Source: an uncultured Flammeovirgaceae bacterium (GTDB taxonomy: Bacteria > Bacteroidota > Bacteroidia > Cytophagales > Cyclobacteriaceae). From it: a stretch of DNA of 7,863 nucleotides. Below the pieces are notes generated by a model, which was not told where the DNA came from, did not search any database, and worked only from the letters and a program-made list of their open reading frames with translations. The translations under genes were made by a program, and so were the position numbers. Location of the stretch: NCBI GenBank assembly GCA_937138955.1, contig CAKZPJ010000392.1, positions 1 through 7,863 of the forward strand, given 5' to 3'. How positions within the stretch are numbered: position 1 is the stretch's first letter; the number at the start of each line of letters is the position of its first letter. This document shows positions 6,547 through 7,863 of the stretch, in pieces.

Positions 6547-6582
6547 TTGGTGTTAAAGTGTTCATATATTCGTGCATACTTT
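6547..6582 (+). repeat. Degenerate 8-base tandem repeat, GTGTTNNN units (copy 2)
   Basis: The units GTGTTAAA and GTGTTCAT (6550-6565) are followed by the weaker ATATTCGT and GCATACTT. The 16-base block TTGGTGTTAAAGTGTT at 6547-6562 matches copy 1 at 15 of 16 positions. TTCGTG-CA-TA at 6569-6576 parallels TTCGTG-AG-TA in copy 1. Relative to copy 1 it differs in the number of 8-base units. It sits immediately after the zinc-ribbon gene and 70 bases before the HAD gene. Confidence 0.6.
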
Positions 6583-6611
6583 CAGCAATTAATCCTGGAT
6601 AGGTTCCGGGG

Positions 6612-6639
6612 TCAACTTTCAATTTTTAATTATGAGTTC
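6612..6639 (+). repeat. Degenerate 7-base tandem repeat across the HAD gene start
   Basis: The successive 7-base units TCAACTT, TCAATTT and TTAATTA, with a weak fourth unit TGAGTTC, run through the ATG at 6632. The layout parallels the heptamer array at the start of the 5827 gene, although the units differ. The evidence is weaker because the units are short and AT-rich. Confidence 0.35.
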
Positions 6640-7285
6640 TATTGCTTTACTGTTTGATATGGACGGTGTGATCGTCGATAACCATAAGTTTCATTTGAAG
6701 TCTTGGCTAGGATTTTTTGAGAAACATAATATCCACATGAGCGAAGAAGAGTATAAAGCGAATGTGAACGGGCGAAGGATGGAAAATATTCTGCCGGACT
6801 TACTAAGTAGGGAAATGTCTGACGAAGAAATCTGGGATGTTGGTGAAGAAAAAGAAGCGTTGTATCGGGAGTTATACCGTCCGCATATTAAACCTACTAC
6901 TGGATTGGTGACTTTTCTGGCAGAGGTAGCGCGGAAACGTATTCCCCGTACTGTTTCTACCTCGGCACCACCAAAAAATGTAGATTTTACTCTAGAAAAC
7001 ACTGGGCTACGCGGCTATTTTTCAACGATCATTGATTCAACCATGGTCACCCAGGGAAAGCCTCATCCGGAAGTTTATCTTAAATCTGCCGAAGCGTTAG
7101 GAGTTGATCCAGCTGGGTGTATCGTATTTGAGGATGCTATCCTAGGCATTCAAGCGGGAAAAAATGCCGGAATGAAAGTAGTCGGCGTAGCTACCACCCA
7201 TACCCGTGAAGAACTGGAAGCAGAAGATACCGATTTGGTAATTGACGACTTCTGCAATCTCAAACTAAGTGACCTTAAGTTCTAA
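6632..7285 (+). CDS. HAD-superfamily hydrolase, beta-phosphoglucomutase-like
   Basis: This is a 217-residue cytoplasmic HAD enzyme of subfamily IA with a small helical cap at about 15-90. Motif I is FDMDGVIVD, with D9 as nucleophile and D11 as acid/base. Motif II is VSTSAPP near T110. Motif III is QGKPHPEVY with K143. Motif IV is FEDAILGIQAG with the magnesium ligands E167 and D168. In the cap, HLKSW at 21-25 aligns with the HxxxW of beta-phosphoglucomutases, whose histidine helps control substrate entry, and the arginines R48-R49 fit the phosphate-binding position. All catalytic residues are present. It is therefore a phosphatase or phosphomutase on a small sugar phosphate; beta-glucose-1-phosphate mutase is possible, but no maltose or trehalose phosphorylase gene is nearby to support it. 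The length is normal for the family. It is the last gene of the plus-strand cluster and ends 35 bases from a convergent permease gene. Confidence 0.9.
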   Translation: MSSIALLFDMDGVIVDNHKFHLKSWLGFFEKHNIHMSEEEYKANVNGRRMENILPDLLSREMSDEEIWDVGEEKEALYRELYRPHIKPTTGLVTFLAEVARKRIPRTVSTSAPPKNVDFTLENTGLRGYFSTIIDSTMVTQGKPHPEVYLKSAEALGVDPAGCIVFEDAILGIQAGKNAGMKVVGVATTHTREELEAEDTDLVIDDFCNLKLSDLKF

Positions 7286-7320
7286 GGTAATAGTCAGGAG
7301 AGTAGTCTATCGGATGCTAA

Positions 7321-7863
7321 CTACCCTTCCGCCAGTACCTGAGAAATATTGGTTCGGTAGGCTTGAATGGCGGGAATGAGCGATGCAATTAAGCCAACGA
7401 GTAGGCTTCCTCCCAGAATCCACAGTTCTTCGGTGAGAAGTTGTCCGGCTGCGATGCCTAATTGTCCGGGACGGGCATAAAGCTGAGTGGCTACGTACAG
7501 CACTGCGTGACCCAGTAGCAGTCCTAACAAACAGCCAACCAGTGTAATAATCAACCCTTCTAAAATTACGTGAGTGAATAGCACTCGCGGTGAGGCTCCC
7601 AACGAGCGCATTACGGCCAGATCGTATCGTCGGGCTTTTAGCGAGTTGTACAATGCAATGAAAATACTGAGCGCAGCAATCACTACGATGACGTAGGCAA
7701 ACCCCTGAAGCATATCAACCCCAACGCCGATTAGTGAGAATAAGCGAGCCGTTTCGAAGGGGGGAGAGGCTGCCTGCATATTAGTACGCTCGTTAATGTA
7801 ACGAGGCAATTGAACCACAGCCATTGGCGAGCGAAACTGTACAAGTAGCGAGGTAATCTGATC
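7321..7863 (-). CDS. FtsX/MacB-type ABC transporter permease, C-terminal part
   Basis: The frame is open from the right edge to a TAG at 7321, so the 5' part lies outside the window. An internal ATG at 7824 is not the true start, because coding sequence continues upstream of it (DQITSLLVQFRSP). About 180 residues are visible. They show the end of the extracytoplasmic domain (LPRYINERTNMQAASPPFETARLFSL), then three membrane helices typical of the C-terminal FtsX domain. The first is MLQGFAYVIVVIAALSIFIAL, followed by the cytoplasmic motif ARRYDLAVMRSLGAS. The second lies in LEGLIITLVGCLLGLLLGHA, and the third in LWILGGSLLVGLIASLIPA. The C-terminus AIQAYRTNISQVLAEG is the usual family ending. 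Such permeases pair with a MacB/LolD-like ATPase and act mechanically on periplasmic or outer-membrane substrates rather than as classical importers. The substrate is unknown. Confidence 0.9.
   Translation of the reverse strand, partial: DQITSLLVQFRSPMAVVQLPRYINERTNMQAASPPFETARLFSLIGVGVDMLQGFAYVIVVIAALSIFIALYNSLKARRYDLAVMRSLGASPRVLFTHVILEGLIITLVGCLLGLLLGHAVLYVATQLYARPGQLGIAAGQLLTEELWILGGSLLVGLIASLIPAIQAYRTNISQVLAEG

Noticed and set aside
6691..7002. 103-codon minus-strand frame inside the HAD gene
   Set aside because: It is antisense to a complete HAD gene with all four catalytic motifs, and its translation has no recognisable domain.

Overview
The window looks like ordinary chromosomal DNA from a member of the Bacteroidota, probably the order Cytophagales. 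This is an inference from the style of the small proteins (including a membrane-anchored protein ending in a SEIINRKY-like motif), the lack of Shine-Dalgarno sequences before most starts, moderate GC content and the sequence of the 1180-residue SMC. I see no rRNA, tRNA, CRISPR array, insertion sequence, prophage gene or riboswitch.

Layout from left to right. Positions 1-770 hold two minus-strand genes that read toward the left edge: a DJ-1/PfpI-family protein with a twin-arginine (Tat) signal, and the first 17 codons of a second gene that also begins with a Tat signal. A 380-base gap (771-1150) separates them from two plus-strand genes: a small secreted protein with three cysteines (1151-1600), and a 114-residue membrane protein carrying an HExxH zinc-protease-like motif (1639-1983). 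Convergent to these is the chromosome-segregation ATPase gene smc (2050-5592, minus strand). Divergent from smc, a plus-strand cluster follows: a single-pass membrane protein with a charged tail (5827-6318), a small CPXCG-type zinc-ribbon protein (6348-6542) and a HAD hydrolase of the beta-phosphoglucomutase type (6632-7285). The window ends in the C-terminal part of an FtsX/MacB-type ABC transporter permease (7321-7863, minus strand) that is cut by the right edge.

The genes do not form one obvious pathway. The clearest non-coding signal is a pair of related, degenerate short-period repeats. One lies just upstream of the 5827 gene and the other just upstream of the 6632 gene. Each has GTGTT-based 8-base units followed by a separate run of 7-base units that reaches into the start codon, and they share a 16-base block with one mismatch. 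The main protein-level points of interest are the exported DJ-1-type protein with its truncated Tat neighbour, and the very small HExxH membrane protein. I did not find a convincing new multi-gene system.
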